From the NCBI GenBank assembly GCA_025331445.1, contig JAIWNE010000003.1:434001-498000 (forward strand): a stretch of DNA of 64,000 nucleotides. Direction: 5' to 3'. This document shows, in pieces, positions 1-9,760 of this stretch. The notes below the pieces were generated by a model, which worked only from the letters and a program-made list of their open reading frames with translations, was not told the origin of the DNA and ran no database searches. The DNA comes from Blakeslea trispora. Taxonomy: Eukaryota > Mucoromycota > Mucoromycetes > Mucorales > Choanephoraceae. Each line of letters opens with the position of its first letter. Positions within the stretch are counted from its first letter, which is position 1. A program made the position numbers and the translations under genes.

Positions 1-673
1 CTGTGGTGTCACTACCGGTTTTGGTGCTGCTACCAAGACTGTCAAGATCGCTGAAGGTGATAGTGTTGCTGTCTTTGGTATTGGTTGTATTGGTCTCAGT
101 GTCATTCAAGGTGCTGTAAACAGCAAGGCCAAGCGTATCATTGCTATTGATATCAACCCTAACAAGGAAAAGTTGGCCCGCGAATTCGGTGCTACTGAAT
201 TTATTAACCCCAAGGACTTGGATGTTCCTATTCAACAACACTTGGTTGAAATTACTGATGGTGGTTTAGAATACACCTTTGATTGTACTGGTAATGTCGA
301 TGTTATGCGTGCTGCCTTGGAATCTTGTCATAAAGGTTGGGGTGAGTCTGTTGTGATTGGTGTTGCTGCAGCTGGTAAGGAGATCAGCACTCGTCCTTTC
401 CAATTGGTGACTGGTCGTGTTTGGCGCGGATCTGCCTTTGGTGGTGTCAAGGGCCGTAGTGAAATGGGTGGCCTTGTCCAAAACTATTTGGATGGTAAAT
501 TGAAGGTAGATGAGTTTGTCACTCATGAATTCGATTTTGAACACATCAATGATGCTCTTGATGTAATGCATTCCGGTGATTGGTAAGGTTATAAGAAAAC
601 ACAAGTGTCCTGTTGCTAATCTGTTTTTTTTTTGTATAGTATTCGTGCTGTTGTTACTGTTCAAAAGGAATAA
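1..673 (+). CDS. ADH3: Class III alcohol dehydrogenase / S-(hydroxymethyl)glutathione dehydrogenase, 3' part
   Basis: Partial at the left edge; about the last 205 residues of a family of roughly 378. Family role: zinc- and NAD-dependent oxidation of S-hydroxymethylglutathione, the glutathione route of cytosolic formaldehyde detoxification. The frame opens at base 2 with the CGVTTG segment, followed by the Rossmann glycine motif GIGCIG and an acidic beta-strand end (AIDIN) that fits NAD binding. The exon ends at 582 inside a TGT codon (5' splice GTAAGG), a 57-nt intron follows, and the last exon 640-673 gives [11 protein letters not shown] and stop TAA. The joined end reads HSGDCIRAVV, as is usual in this family. 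The codon choice looks biased towards a well-expressed gene. The call is firm; the N-terminal catalytic half lies outside the window. Confidence 0.93.
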
Positions 674-1670
674 ATATTACAAATAAAATAAAATTGTGTG
701 TATACAAATTGCTAATACTTATTCAAGGAGAACATTGGGACATAATTTATGTAGTACGAGCTATTGATCTATATGTATAAATTGACTCTGTTATTGCTTT
801 ATAAGTGACTAATACTTGATATACTTTAAGTAGTATCTAAAGAAGAGTTGTAGTTCAATTTGGCAATGCAACTAAATTGAACATTTTGTATTTTGCGCAG
901 AAAGACCCAAAGAAAAGTAGACATGCCATGAAAACTTCAATAGCTGTCACAAATGTTTGGAGAAGTTGCTGTTAGTCAAAGTTCAAGACAGCAGCTCTTT
1001 TTGTTCTTTCTTGAAAAAAGACTATATACATAGTTGCAAATTTTTTTTCCTGTTTGGTTAGTGCAGAGAGTTCAGAAGAACGTTGTAGGAAGAGGAGGAC
1101 ACTCTTTGATGCTTGCAGTGATATTTGTGGCGATTGCACCCTACTTGATATATATTTGTTCTTTGACAAAAACAAATAAATAAAAGAAAGACAGTATGGT
1201 GAGATTGCTTCAAGTTGTCAATCATGGTGTAAACTAGAGTTATCCTTGTCATGATTATTTGATTCAACTATTCATCAAGATGAGAAACCATGGAAACAAA
1301 AATTGTGATAACAATCCATAAACCTGCTCTCTCTCTAATCCAAACACAAAATAAAACAGCTCAGAAAAAAAAAAGACACCATACAGTTGAACAGGCACAA
1401 AGGTAAATTATCTATTTCCAGTAAATGGTTTGTCTTGATGGCCATTGTGATTAAGCTATTCCAGCAGCATGCTAATTTAGAGCATCAATTTTTTTTACCA
1501 AGCTCTCTTCCAAATCAATTCCAACAAGTGTCCCATCCATTTCCGGAAGCAGCGTACTCTATTCCTTTTGCATTTCGATCTGGTTAAGGCAGTTCAACTT
1601 TTAAGCTGTATGCTCATGGGTCATTAAAATTTATTTAAATAAAACACTATTAATTCTACTCTATGCTTTC
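674..1670. other. Intergenic, no gene recognised
   Basis: AT-rich spacer with poly-A and poly-T tracts. Open frames of 60-70 codons occur on both strands (for example 972-1267 minus and 1387-1587 plus), but none shows a signal peptide, a domain or splice-consistent extension. I see nothing else in it. Confidence 0.5.
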
Positions 1671-1925
1671 TTAAGCATTCAAAGGCAATGGTGAGGCGGG
1701 CGTAGCTTTGGTATTAGGCTGATCCGTTGATTCTTCAGTTTTGTCTTTTGGCATCAATAGATGCTTTTCACTCTCTATAGTATGTCCCAATGAGATGTAC
1801 ATTAAATCAACGCCGTGCTTAGCTATGTGAGTTGCTTCGGTAACTTTGTTTTCATCTCTTTTATGAATAACTAGCGCATTGCATGACAAGGCCAGAGTCA
1901 AAAATACAATAAGAAAAGGACGCAT
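1671..1925 (-). CDS. Small secreted protein (84 aa)
   Basis: Unrecognised. The 84-residue product starts with a clear signal peptide (Met-Arg, then a run of F/L/I/V, probable cleavage after SCNA near residue 17). The rest is a short hydrophilic chain with no cysteine. A dibasic Lys-Arg lies at 22-23, just after the predicted cleavage, which fits a Kex2-like processing site. The tail is rich in T, E, P and A. It is intronless as read. A good TATA sequence sits about 60 nt upstream of the ATG. It is the most downstream of three consecutive minus-strand genes for small secreted products. Function unknown; a secreted peptide or effector-like protein is an inference. Confidence 0.6.
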   Translation of the reverse strand: MRPFLIVFLTLALSCNALVIHKRDENKVTEATHIAKHGVDLMYISLGHTIESEKHLLMPKDKTEESTDQPNTKATPASPLPLNA

Positions 1926-1981
1926 TTTTTATACAATAAAAAAAAAGAAAGATACTGGCAACAAGAAACATAATACAGCCC

Positions 1982-1990
1982 TTTATATAT
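1982..1990 (-). promoter_or_regulatory. TATA box of the 84-aa secreted-protein gene
   Basis: On the minus strand this reads ATATATAAA followed by GGGC, about 57 nt upstream of the ATG at 1925. It is a canonical TATA element at a plausible distance and fits a regulated rather than a housekeeping gene. No transcript start can be confirmed from sequence. Confidence 0.45.
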
Positions 1991-2068
1991 CATCAAGAAA
2001 AAGAAATATAGAGTAGGTTTTGCTCCTTTTTTTTTCTAATTAGTATACTAAAGAGCAATGATAGTTGT

Positions 2069-2467
2069 TTAATCCTCAGATTCAGCAGCCTTTTTAGGAC
2101 AAGGCAGCTCATTATCGTCACAGTCTTGTTCCTTATCATACATTTCTTCATCTTCAACATCTTGATCACAGCTAACCAGTGAGTCCGGATATATAGGACC
2201 AATAGATAGTTGATTGTCTTGACCTGGGTTCCAGCCAGGGATGATAGAGGCTGTGCCTGTCTCTACAGATGCTGTGTTTATATCACTTGCTGGCGTTGTT
2301 TGTTTTGCTTCTTGAGTCTGTTTAGCATTGTTTTCTTCTGGAAGGCCACGTTTTCGTGCTATCATACGAGCGAGACATAGAGGTTTATCTTGCTTTGGTG
2401 TAGGGAGTGCAGTCACTTGATAAACGAGTAAAGAAACAAGCAAGAGAAGAAGAAAACACAGCTGCAT
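2069..2467 (-). CDS. Small secreted protein (132 aa) with dibasic site
   Basis: Unrecognised. The 132-residue product begins with a strongly hydrophobic signal peptide (MQLCFLLLLLVSLLVYQVTA, cleavage probably after residue 20). A basic stretch ARKR at 37-40 looks like a Kex2/furin-type site. The remainder is acidic and low in complexity, with a cysteine pair near the end (CDDNELPC). It is intronless as read and lies between two other small secreted-protein genes on the same strand, with about 140 nt to the downstream one and 400 nt to the upstream one. No domain is recognised. It could be a propeptide or a small secreted effector-like protein; the function is open. Confidence 0.6.
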   Translation of the reverse strand: MQLCFLLLLLVSLLVYQVTALPTPKQDKPLCLARMIARKRGLPEENNAKQTQEAKQTTPASDINTASVETGTASIIPGWNPGQDNQLSIGPIYPDSLVSCDQDVEDEEMYDKEQDCDDNELPCPKKAAESED

Positions 2468-2871
2468 AGTTGTCTTTTATGTTAGTTTGAAACCAAATAA
2501 TCAGTCAAAAAGAAACGAAAGAGAGGGAAAGCACTTTAAGCAATGGCTTTCTTTATCTTTTTTTTTTATGTTTTTTTATAGCCAAGTCCTTCCTAAATTA
2601 TTGTTTTACATTGTACAAGTCAAATGTAAAGTTTAATTTCCCTTTGTTTAAGCAGCGTTCCTGCCTTATTTCAGTCTCTTGGGACAAAGCGAATGGCAAT
2701 GACAAAATAAAGGGTGGTAATTTATTGTGATTTATAATACATTCTTCAATGTTGTTGTACTTGTGATGCTACATTGGCTTCTCAAATACAAATGATGGTT
2801 TATGGAGTAGAAAGAGAAAGTTCTTCCTTTTTTTTTCTTTTGTTACATTTCAGGAGGTTTTTTCTTATGTC

Positions 2872-3090
2872 TTAAACAAACTTGCAGGTTGCATAAGGGC
2901 ATCTGTCTATTTTTTTTTTATTCAAGTCTTTAGAACTCAAAATGTCATTTGTCTATTGTTACTACTTACCCATACGCTTATCAAGCATCTGTTGCTCATG
3001 TGCTAATGAAGCTGTGTCTGTGGGTTGACTTGGAAAAGCCAGAGTTGTGCAGGAAATAGTACATATCAAAATTAAGCTATAGAGTTTCAT
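2872..3090 (-). CDS. Two-exon 51-aa secreted peptide precursor with Kex2 site and 12-residue Cys-pair tail
   Basis: Too short for ordinary gene finders. Exon 1 is 3090-2970 and exon 2 is 2906-2872, joined across a 63-nt intron with GTAAGT donor and TAG acceptor; the phases match and a TAA stop follows. The product has a signal peptide (about residues 1-18, ending TTLA), a short pro-region, Lys-Arg at 38-39, and then a terminal 12-mer MDRCPYATCKFV with cysteines at 43 and 48. The layout (signal, pro-region, KR, short Cys-pair peptide) is that of a processed secreted peptide such as a pheromone or a cyclic neuropeptide-like hormone. That reading is inference; I know no named fungal homologue. 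A TATA-like element lies about 95 nt upstream. The intron that splits the mature peptide from its leader argues for a real gene. Confidence 0.6.
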
Positions 3091-3182
3091 TTGGGATCAA
3101 AATAGTACAAAAAAAAAAGAAATGTGATATAGACAGAAAGGAGAAAAAAAAAGAAAGAAAAGAGAGAGAAGGAGTATCATAG

Positions 3183-3190
3183 TTTATATC
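3183..3190 (-). promoter_or_regulatory. TATA-like element of the 51-aa precursor gene
   Basis: The minus strand reads GATATAAA about 95 nt upstream of the ATG at 3090, followed by a purine/pyrimidine-asymmetric stretch that is common in fungal core promoters. It is supported only by sequence and spacing. Confidence 0.35.
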
Positions 3191-3512
3191 TTTCAATTGG
3201 ACACACATATTTCAGGATTTAAGGGAGTAGAAGAAAAGAGAGAGAGCCAAAAATAAAATATAATAAAGAAACAGACAGATGAAAAGACCCCTTAATATGG
3301 TATTAAAAAAAGTAAATGAACATGTTCATTGTCTAGAAGATGCCATAATAATTGATTTTCCGTGTTTACGACATGCCACTTTGAGTAGGTGGTACCTCGA
3401 TTCAAAAAAGCAGCTTGTTTCATCCGTTCCTAATTGATGAACATTCCATAATACAATGCGTTCGGTCTCGAATGGCGGATTTCAAAAATCATTTGGCGTA
3501 AAATAAGAAAAT
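3191..3512. other. Intergenic spacer
   Basis: AT-rich DNA between the secreted-peptide precursor and the coding relic that ends at 3513. No frame, repeat or motif worth naming is visible. Confidence 0.4.
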
Positions 3513-3757
3513 CTATTGTATCTTGCCCTGAATACGAGCAGGATCGTTTCGAGCTTTAAATTGACGTTGCCATCTTTTGGTTGTCAAATTACACTCATGT
3601 AACATAAAGCTATTGCCTGTTGATTTCTTTTGCGTAAATCGTTCAAAAGCCTTTGTCAAACTATCTACCACTTCGTCGGTTGTAGTGTATGACTTATTGT
3701 CAAAAAGCGCAGTATGAAAGTAAAGCTTGTTTATTTTTATTGCATTTTTAACAAGAG
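3513..3757 (-). pseudogene. Unrecognised coding relic (about 80 codons)
   Basis: On the minus strand an open frame runs to a TAG at 3513-3515 with protein-like composition, including segments LYFHTALFDNKSYTTTDE and QRQFKARNDPARIQGKIQ. No ATG is placed suitably; an AACAAG acceptor just upstream of LYFHT could make it a terminal exon. It lies immediately downstream of the decayed SWIM transposase on the same strand, so it may be the end of that element or another relic. The family is not recognised. Confidence 0.35.
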
Positions 3758-3779
3758 TTAAAAGAAAAAAAAAAGAAAA

Positions 3780-5250
3780 AACTATTGCTGTATGTATGTG
3801 TGTGATCTACGGAAATTGACTTCATACTCATCTTTTTTTTTCTGAATAATTTCAAGTGTGCGTTTGTGGACATCAATGAATTTAAGCCATTTCTTCAGGA
3901 CTAGAATACTTAAATGATTGATTGATATCAATGCAATACTTAGCCTTGTATAATTTGTGGTTTGTAGGTGAAATAGCTTGAGTGACAGAAGGCTCAGAGA
4001 CATTCAATTGCCTCGGCAGATGGTATTGTCGTTGTGTTAGAACAGACAGAATAGTTAGTATGCATTTTTAGCAAATGTATATGTTTACATGGCTGTCTTC
4101 TTCTGTTATCAAGACATGTGCAAGTTGCAATGGCCTTGTCTCCCGTGATCTTAACAACTCAGTTGAAGCACCTTTGACGAAGAAGCAGACTTAATACACA
4201 TGCGTACCATCCACATGGCAACTAATCATTTCGCTTCTTCGTCTACTTCCTCTGCTACTTGAAGTAAAGGGGACTTGAAGCCGTTTGCTTGAATTACACA
4301 TTCAAACTCTTGATTCAAGTAACCCTCGGCATCGTTGACTAGCACAAAGTTTTGTTTTTCGAGTCTCTTGTTTCTGACTCTATTCAGAAAAACAGTCTTC
4401 AGTTGATTGTGCCATAATTTAATGAAATTGTTGGTGAGCATATGGGAATATTCACGGCTGTTGTAAGATCGGCGCCAGACTTGGAGCTTGTCTTGGGTGC
4501 ACTAATTGGTAACGAAGTAGTTTATAGATTTCTCCTGATCGGCATGTTCTTCTTGGAAATCGGCTACTTTTGATGGAAGGAATCCAAATCTTCTTGGTAG
4601 ACAATATCTTGAAGTAAACACATCATTTCACCACAAATAATACAATCTAAACAGGAGTAAAGCCAGAGACAGAAGAAAGGCTTCTGTTCCGTGATTGAGT
4701 GACATGAAAGACACAAAACTGGATCTTGATCACAGTACGGTCAAAGGTGGCACTGATTGCTATTGGCTCGGTTTGACGAACAATCAATTGCAAATTGCTT
4801 GGGATAAACCAAAAGTTGAGCATCGCATCAATGCTGTAGCCATTGAACCAACACTATGGTCGTTTGTAATCACATAGGCAACAGGTCATCCTTTACCAAT
4901 ATTCTCGTCTCTGGTGAAAACTCTTGGATGAGTGCTCAAGCTATTGCAAGATCTCATGCAACCTTTGCTTGGCAAAAGGAAGGGTGCGAATGTCATCCAA
5001 AACATCGCCTGGAACGTGGTTTGTATGGTCCTTTTCAATGACAAGCTCATAGAAGTGGGGATGGGCATAGTACTTTCTGATTTGAAGAGTACACGCATAA
5101 TTGATCCTCTTCAACTTCTTTTGAACAGGACGTTGGCTGGCTGCCGACTTGTAGTTTCCAATACGATGACAGTAGTACTGCTGGGAAAAAGCAAGGATAA
5201 TAGCTCTTACGTGGGCCCCTTCGACAAAAAGATGGCCGGGTTGCTTGTTG
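3780..5250 (-). pseudogene. Decayed MULE-type transposase with SWIM zinc finger
   Basis: A degenerate transposase-like gene read on the minus strand, broken by stops and frameshifts. In order: an N-terminal FAR1-like DNA-binding region at about 5250-4960 (segments QQYYCHRIGNYKS and RPVQKKLKRINYACTLQI) ending at an in-frame TAG; then a piece with YVITNDHSVGSMATAL and another with IQFCVFHVTQSR, both typical of the MULE catalytic core; then LTNNFIKLWHNQLKT at about 4440 with an upstream TAG in the same frame; then a SWIM finger near 4081-4128 with the CxC...CxH pattern (CTCLDN...PCKH). Further frameshifts follow towards 3830. Terminal inverted repeats were not located by eye. Family knowledge: SWIM fingers are characteristic of MULE transposases and their FAR1-like relatives. 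The product cannot be functional as it stands. Confidence 0.7.
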
Positions 5251-5771
5251 GGGTTGATGATTCGCTAGCTGTATGAACAGGCTTCATTTATTGCAACGAA
5301 GCATTCCTTTCATTGAGCTACTTTTACGCGAACAACTTGGTTAGTTTGCAACTTTACGAACCCTCTGATTGAGGATTCTTGCAAGTATCTGTGATGTTAG
5401 TCAATGGACATATCTACAGCAGAGAGTAGCTGTAGAATTGAATCAAGAAAATTCATCACCCTTTTGGTTAATAATTAGTTAGCCACCAATAAATACTTGA
5501 TATTAATGAGGCATCATTTTTGTGCTATCCTCTTGTTTGGGGAATTTCTTCTGTTACTACTGCTTGAAAGCTGCTATACTGCAAGTTGGATCTGTTCATT
5601 TGATTGGCCAGGGCAACTTTTTTTTTCCCTCAAAGCATATTTGCTCTCTTGGACCAGAGAAATAGACAACAACGAATTGCGGCCCTCCCAACCACCCTTT
5701 TTCAATTGACCTGAACTTCTTTATTGATCAAGGAACATAGATAATAGTAGAAAAAAAATCTTTTATTTTTG
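5251..5771. other. Intergenic, no convincing gene
   Basis: The upstream flank of the transposase relic. A 70-codon frame at 5497-5709 (plus) is hydrophobic and has no motif. Nothing else was recognised. Confidence 0.35.
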
Positions 5772-6120
5772 CTATTTTAAATAAATAAAGATGATAAAGC
5801 AATGTAATTCGTTTTTGTCAATTTCGACGGTCTCACTCAATTCTGGGAGAATGTCATTCGACCTTGAATCTGATTCAGACTTGATCAATGTACCATCTCG
5901 CTTCATAAACATGGTCTTATCTTTCCAGCCAACCCATTGTATTCTATCAAATTCACTTAAAAAGGAAAAAAAAATGACAGGACCTTAATAAGCAATAGAC
6001 ACATCATAAAGCAATTGAGCTTGCAGCCATGCTGCTGCATTGACTTGATCACACATACACACAGTCAAAGGATGCGTTACTTTATTCAGTGGTATGAGAT
6101 GGTCTATGAAATAAATAGAA
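5772..6120 (-). CDS. Possible short or partial gene, unrecognised
   Basis: On the minus strand a protein-like frame covers 6120-6001 (segment NKVTHPLTVCMCDQVNAAAW, then LQAQLLYDV). It can be joined across a 45-nt intron (donor GTCTAT, acceptor TTTAAG) to 5955-5772, which reads EFDRIQWVGWKDKTMFMKRD and continues to stop TAG at 5772. The same frame stays open upstream to about 6235, but I find no ATG, so the 5' end is unresolved. It lies just downstream of FAD1 on the same strand. It may be a degraded gene. No family was recognised. Confidence 0.33.
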
Positions 6121-6299
6121 ACTAGTGACAGGCAACAAACAAACCAGTCAAGATGAGACGTCGATGCTGCACTAAAATGGACTGCAACTACACTTGCTGG
6201 AAGGAGGGAGATCGAATAAAAGAGAAATAAGAATAGTGTGAGAAAATAGCGACTTTTGTTTTCCTTTTTTAGAAGTCTTTATTCACATTAAAAAGTTGT

Positions 6300-7267
6300 C
6301 TATTTCTTGGATGATCCAACTCGACCATCTCTTTCATGTGTTTCGTCTATTAGTTTGCAGGCATGTTGATAGCCACAGGCTTGGCTTTCATCCTTCAGTT
6401 CAGGATTAGGGTATGTGTTTTCCATGCTGCCTAAAGAGGTATAACTGATCATCTCTAAAGTAAGTCACTTTTCATACTACCCACATTCTGATTCTTACCC
6501 TTTATCATATAATGAACAATAAGGAATACCCAATTGTAGCAGAAATGTCCAAATATCTTTATAACTCCAGTCAATAATAGGCTGAATACGCATAAACTGT
6601 GGCCAATCTTGGTCTGTCTTGTTGAAATGCGATAAATTGCCTAAGATAGTTTCATGTAAACAAAAAAAAAAGACTTGTCTTCTCTTCTTGTTACAAAGTC
6701 ATACCTGCATAAGGATCTGTACGTCGAATGCCTACAAAAATAGCCTTTGTAGGATGTGTTTGCGTATCGAGATAATGCTGTAATGCTTGTTTCATTGGTC
6801 CGGGAATATAGACACAGTCCAGGCCATATCGTTGAATGGACACTTTAACAAATGCATCGACATGAGGGAAAGGGTTCGGATAAGTGACAAACACTGTGCG
6901 TAGTAATCGATCATCATGTCCTAGTCTTCCTAAAACAGCTGCTACCAAATGCAGAAGCACAGTACAATCTTTGCCTCCATTAAAAGAAAGTGCTATACCT
7001 TCAAGACTAGAGAATATTGTATGAATAACCTTGGTATGTTGTTATCATTGGCACCTACCCATATTCATGATAAGCTTGTTCAATAACCTCCAGTGCTGTT
7101 TTCACACTGTGTCCAAGTTCGTTGTCATGACTAGCTAGCTCATAAACAGTGTCTGTTATGTAACGAAAGTCATAATGACTGGTTGTCTCGAAGGCTGGGT
7201 CTACTGGTGCATCTGTACAACCGTGATTGAGTGATTCAATAGTCAAGTTGGAAGCAGCTGGGGTCAT
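6300..7267 (-). CDS. FAD1: FAD synthase (FMN adenylyltransferase)
   Basis: Transfers AMP from ATP to FMN to make FAD, the last step of flavin cofactor synthesis. Four exons: 7267-7059, 7006-6705, 6640-6499, 6444-6300, summing to 265 residues, slightly shorter than the yeast enzyme. The PAPS-reductase-like fold is seen in the phosphate-binding loop SFNGGKDCTVLLHL, followed by VGIRRTDPYAGNLSHF across intron 2, the substrate segment QPIIDWSYKDIWTFLL, and the C-terminal signature GYTSLGS with NTYPNP. The ATG at 7267 (MTPAASN) is preferred because it gives a normal N-terminus; an in-frame ATG at 7402 adds only a low-complexity hydrophobic stretch. It is divergent from the Gti1/Pac2 gene. Confidence 0.92.
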
Positions 7268-7599
7268 GTTAACAAGAAAAAAGAATTCACAATAACGAAA
7301 AAAAATAATAACAAAGCAGAATTGGATACATGACCCTTTTTTTTTTAAATTTCTTGCTTTTGATAGGCCAATGACATTTAATGCTTGTAAGCGGATTTCC
7401 ATGTGATGTTGAAAAGAAATTCAATGATCAGCCTCTACTGCTGACAAACAAGGGCTACTACTCAATAGAGGTATAATTCCCTTTGTTGCTTAATGTCCTT
7501 AATTCGAATCACACACAATTAAAAAATAGAGTAAAATAAAATAAAATAAAAAGAGTATATACACAAAAAAAGGTACTTTCAATAAGCCAAACAGTCTGC

Positions 7600-7960
7600 T
7601 TATTGTTGGTCTTTTCGACCACGTAAAAGACTATAGCTATTGTGAATGTCTTTGAATGTTCTTGAGTTTAGCTCAACGACAACTACTGTATATTTTGAAT
7701 TGCTATATAGAACTTCTTGTGAGCTGCCATTCCAAGAAAGAAAAAGTATATCAGATAGTACAAGGTGAAGCTTTGGTTCAATCATCGAATCCCATTCTCT
7801 TTCTCTTTAGGCTCTTTCACCTGTCGTTGAAAGATACATCTTGCTTTTGTAAGAAGTACTTGTAATTGCTCTGTTGTACAAAAATCAAAATGCTTATTTT
7901 GAAAACCGCTTTTTTTTTAAAAAATAAAAAAGAAACGCACACACAATACTTTTCCTCTCT
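7600..7960 (-). pseudogene. Possible small gene or relic in the FAD1-Gti1/Pac2 interval
   Basis: On the minus strand two overlapping stretches look coding in different frames. One covers about 7910-7790 with segment KHFDFCTTEQLQVLLTKAR. The other runs 7785-7600 and ends with NSRTFKDIHNSYSLLRGRK and stop TAA. No splice solution joins them cleanly, so this may be a frameshifted relic or a multi-exon gene I cannot resolve. No family was recognised. The rest of 7268-7992 is AT-rich spacer that must hold the promoters of the two flanking divergent genes. Confidence 0.28.
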
Positions 7961-7992
7961 TTTTTTTTTCTTTTCTTTCTCTGAATACAATA

Positions 7993-8999
7993 ATGACAGC
8001 AAGAGTAACATTTGAGGGCTACATTGAAACAACGAAAGATGCACTATTGATATTCGAGGCTTGCAAAAGGGGCGTTTTGCCTCGCATGACTCGGCGACTC
8101 AAAGATAACGAAAGACACTTGATTCAGAGCGGAGCGATCTTTTGCTTTGACGAACAAGAAAGCCGTATCAAGCGATGGACAGACGGCCTTGTCTGGAGTC
8201 CATCTCGTATACTAGGTCACTTCTTGATCTATCGAGAGCTTCAAAACAAGACAGAGTGGGTAACAACTTCCCTACAGCGAAAGCAAAATAGACACGGATA
8301 CGTAATAGCACCTGAGCTGTTGAAACAACAACAAGAAAAAGCCATACTAGGCTCGTTAGCAAAGACACACACACGATTTAAGCAACATGGTCTTATCAAG
8401 AAATCCATCTCTTTGATGATGGATGGTGTACAGCAGCATTTGATATGTTATTACACAAAAGAAGATGTATTATGCAGTAGACTGAAAACTCCCTCAAGTA
8501 AAATGGAATTAGCATCACTTGAATTGTCATCAGGTCTACACCTGAGACAGAACTTTAGAGTCTCTAAAGCAGATAAATCTCAGCCAAGGTAAGAAAACAT
8601 AATAGGAAACAACAACAAAAAAAAAGACTCATATCATCTTTTTGTCTAAACACACACACACTCTCTCTCGCTTACTCTTTTTTATATATCTTGTACTTGC
8701 CTAAACACCTTCAACACAGCAGCAGTAGCAATCATCAGAATCTACCAACAACTGTTTCACAAAATCAACCTGTTCCTGAACACAATATCATGTCTTCTTC
8801 TATGAGTTATTATCCATTAATGCAAGCAGACGATTACCAACACAGTCAAAACCCACATCAATATTTATTTTCATCCCATTCTTTTCATGCTATTAACCAT
8901 GCTTCTATCATTCCTCAACGATCAACTGATCTGGTAGCCACCAATGCATTTATGGTAGATCCCTTGCTGGGCTGGAATGAATTTGAGTGGCAAATGTAG
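7993..8999 (+). CDS. Gti1/Pac2 (WOPR-domain) transcription factor
   Basis: DNA-binding regulator of the fungal WOPR family (Wor1, Ryp1, Gti1/Pac2), which controls morphology, mating or nutrient responses. Exon 1 7993-8588 and exon 2 8720-8999 give 291 residues. WOPRa is seen at the N-terminus (TFEGYIETTKDALLIFEACKR, then the G..F.F.E.ES.I.RW.DG..WSPSR pattern with GHFLIYREL). WOPRb follows near residues 125-155 (LIKKSISLMMDGVQQHLICYY). The second exon is S/Q/H-rich and probably an activation or low-complexity tail. The 131-nt intron has GTAAGA at the donor and ACAG at the acceptor. The first ATG, at 7993, sits after a pyrimidine-rich stretch. Which of the family's roles it has cannot be told from sequence. 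Confidence 0.9.
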
Positions 9000-9040
9000 T
9001 AAAATTCCCGAAAAATAAAATAAAATAAAATAAACATGGC

Positions 9041-9760
9041 CTAGAAATCTAGATTATCTTCTTGCTGTTCAGCCACCAAGGCATAATATGAGATTGGTGT
9101 TGAACATGTTACATAATGAGTGGGATAAGTCATGACATATGGTGAAAGCATAAGATGATGAATTAGATTGGGTTCTGCTGATGCCAAGGGACTCAGAAGC
9201 ATGTTATTGTAATCTCGGTAGGCTGAGGTACCGACCCTTCTATCAATACAGGTAGGACAATTCTTTACAAAGCGAGCTACTAGTTCTTTGGGAATCCAAG
9301 AAAATTGACTCTTTACCTAATCATATGTTCGAGGAAAAGAGTTCTTTCTGTTTTTTTTTTCAAGACTTACAATAGCAGACGTTTTGTCTCTTCCTCCATG
9401 AAGTGCTTCTCGATGGGCTTGTGCAAGAATAAAGTAGATTTGCTCTCGTATGGCTACTGGCTTGTTGTCATGAAACACTAGCTCAAACGTGCTATATGAT
9501 TGAAGTTCAAACATTTTTTTCACCCAAAATCGAAACTGTGCATTTGAAACAGAAGTGTCTCTTGGTTGCTTGAGAATAGTTTGAATGAGACGGTACCGAG
9601 TATGATCGATGAGTGCCTTATCTCTCTTTTTAGGACTCAAACTGTCGAGATAGTCTGCTACTATATTCTCGAAAGCTTCGTGTGTGGGTAAAAGATCTTG
9701 TTGATCCATGGAAGGAAGAGTAGGGTCATCATAGCTGTCTAAAGTGGAATGGTGGTACAT
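9041..9760 (-). CDS. H2C2 integrase-type zinc-binding protein (domesticated-integrase-like)
   Basis: Exons 9760-9371 and 9316-9041 joined over a 54-nt GTAAGT...TTAG intron give 221 residues. The second half carries the HHCC zinc-binding module found at the N-terminus of retroelement integrases and in GIN1/KRBA2-like proteins: AHREALHGGRDKT supplies two histidines, and after the intron NCPTCIDRR supplies the cysteine pair. No integrase DDE core and no polyprotein surround it, and the frame is intact with a spliced intron inside the module, so it looks like a host gene rather than a live element. The N-terminal region (about 1-120) is helical and has no named domain. A DNA-binding role is inferred from the fold alone. 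Confidence 0.7.

Noticed and set aside
7055..7402. Earlier in-frame ATG (7402) for FAD1
   Set aside because: The added N-terminus is low-complexity and hydrophobic with no counterpart in the family; the ATG at 7267 gives a normal protein.
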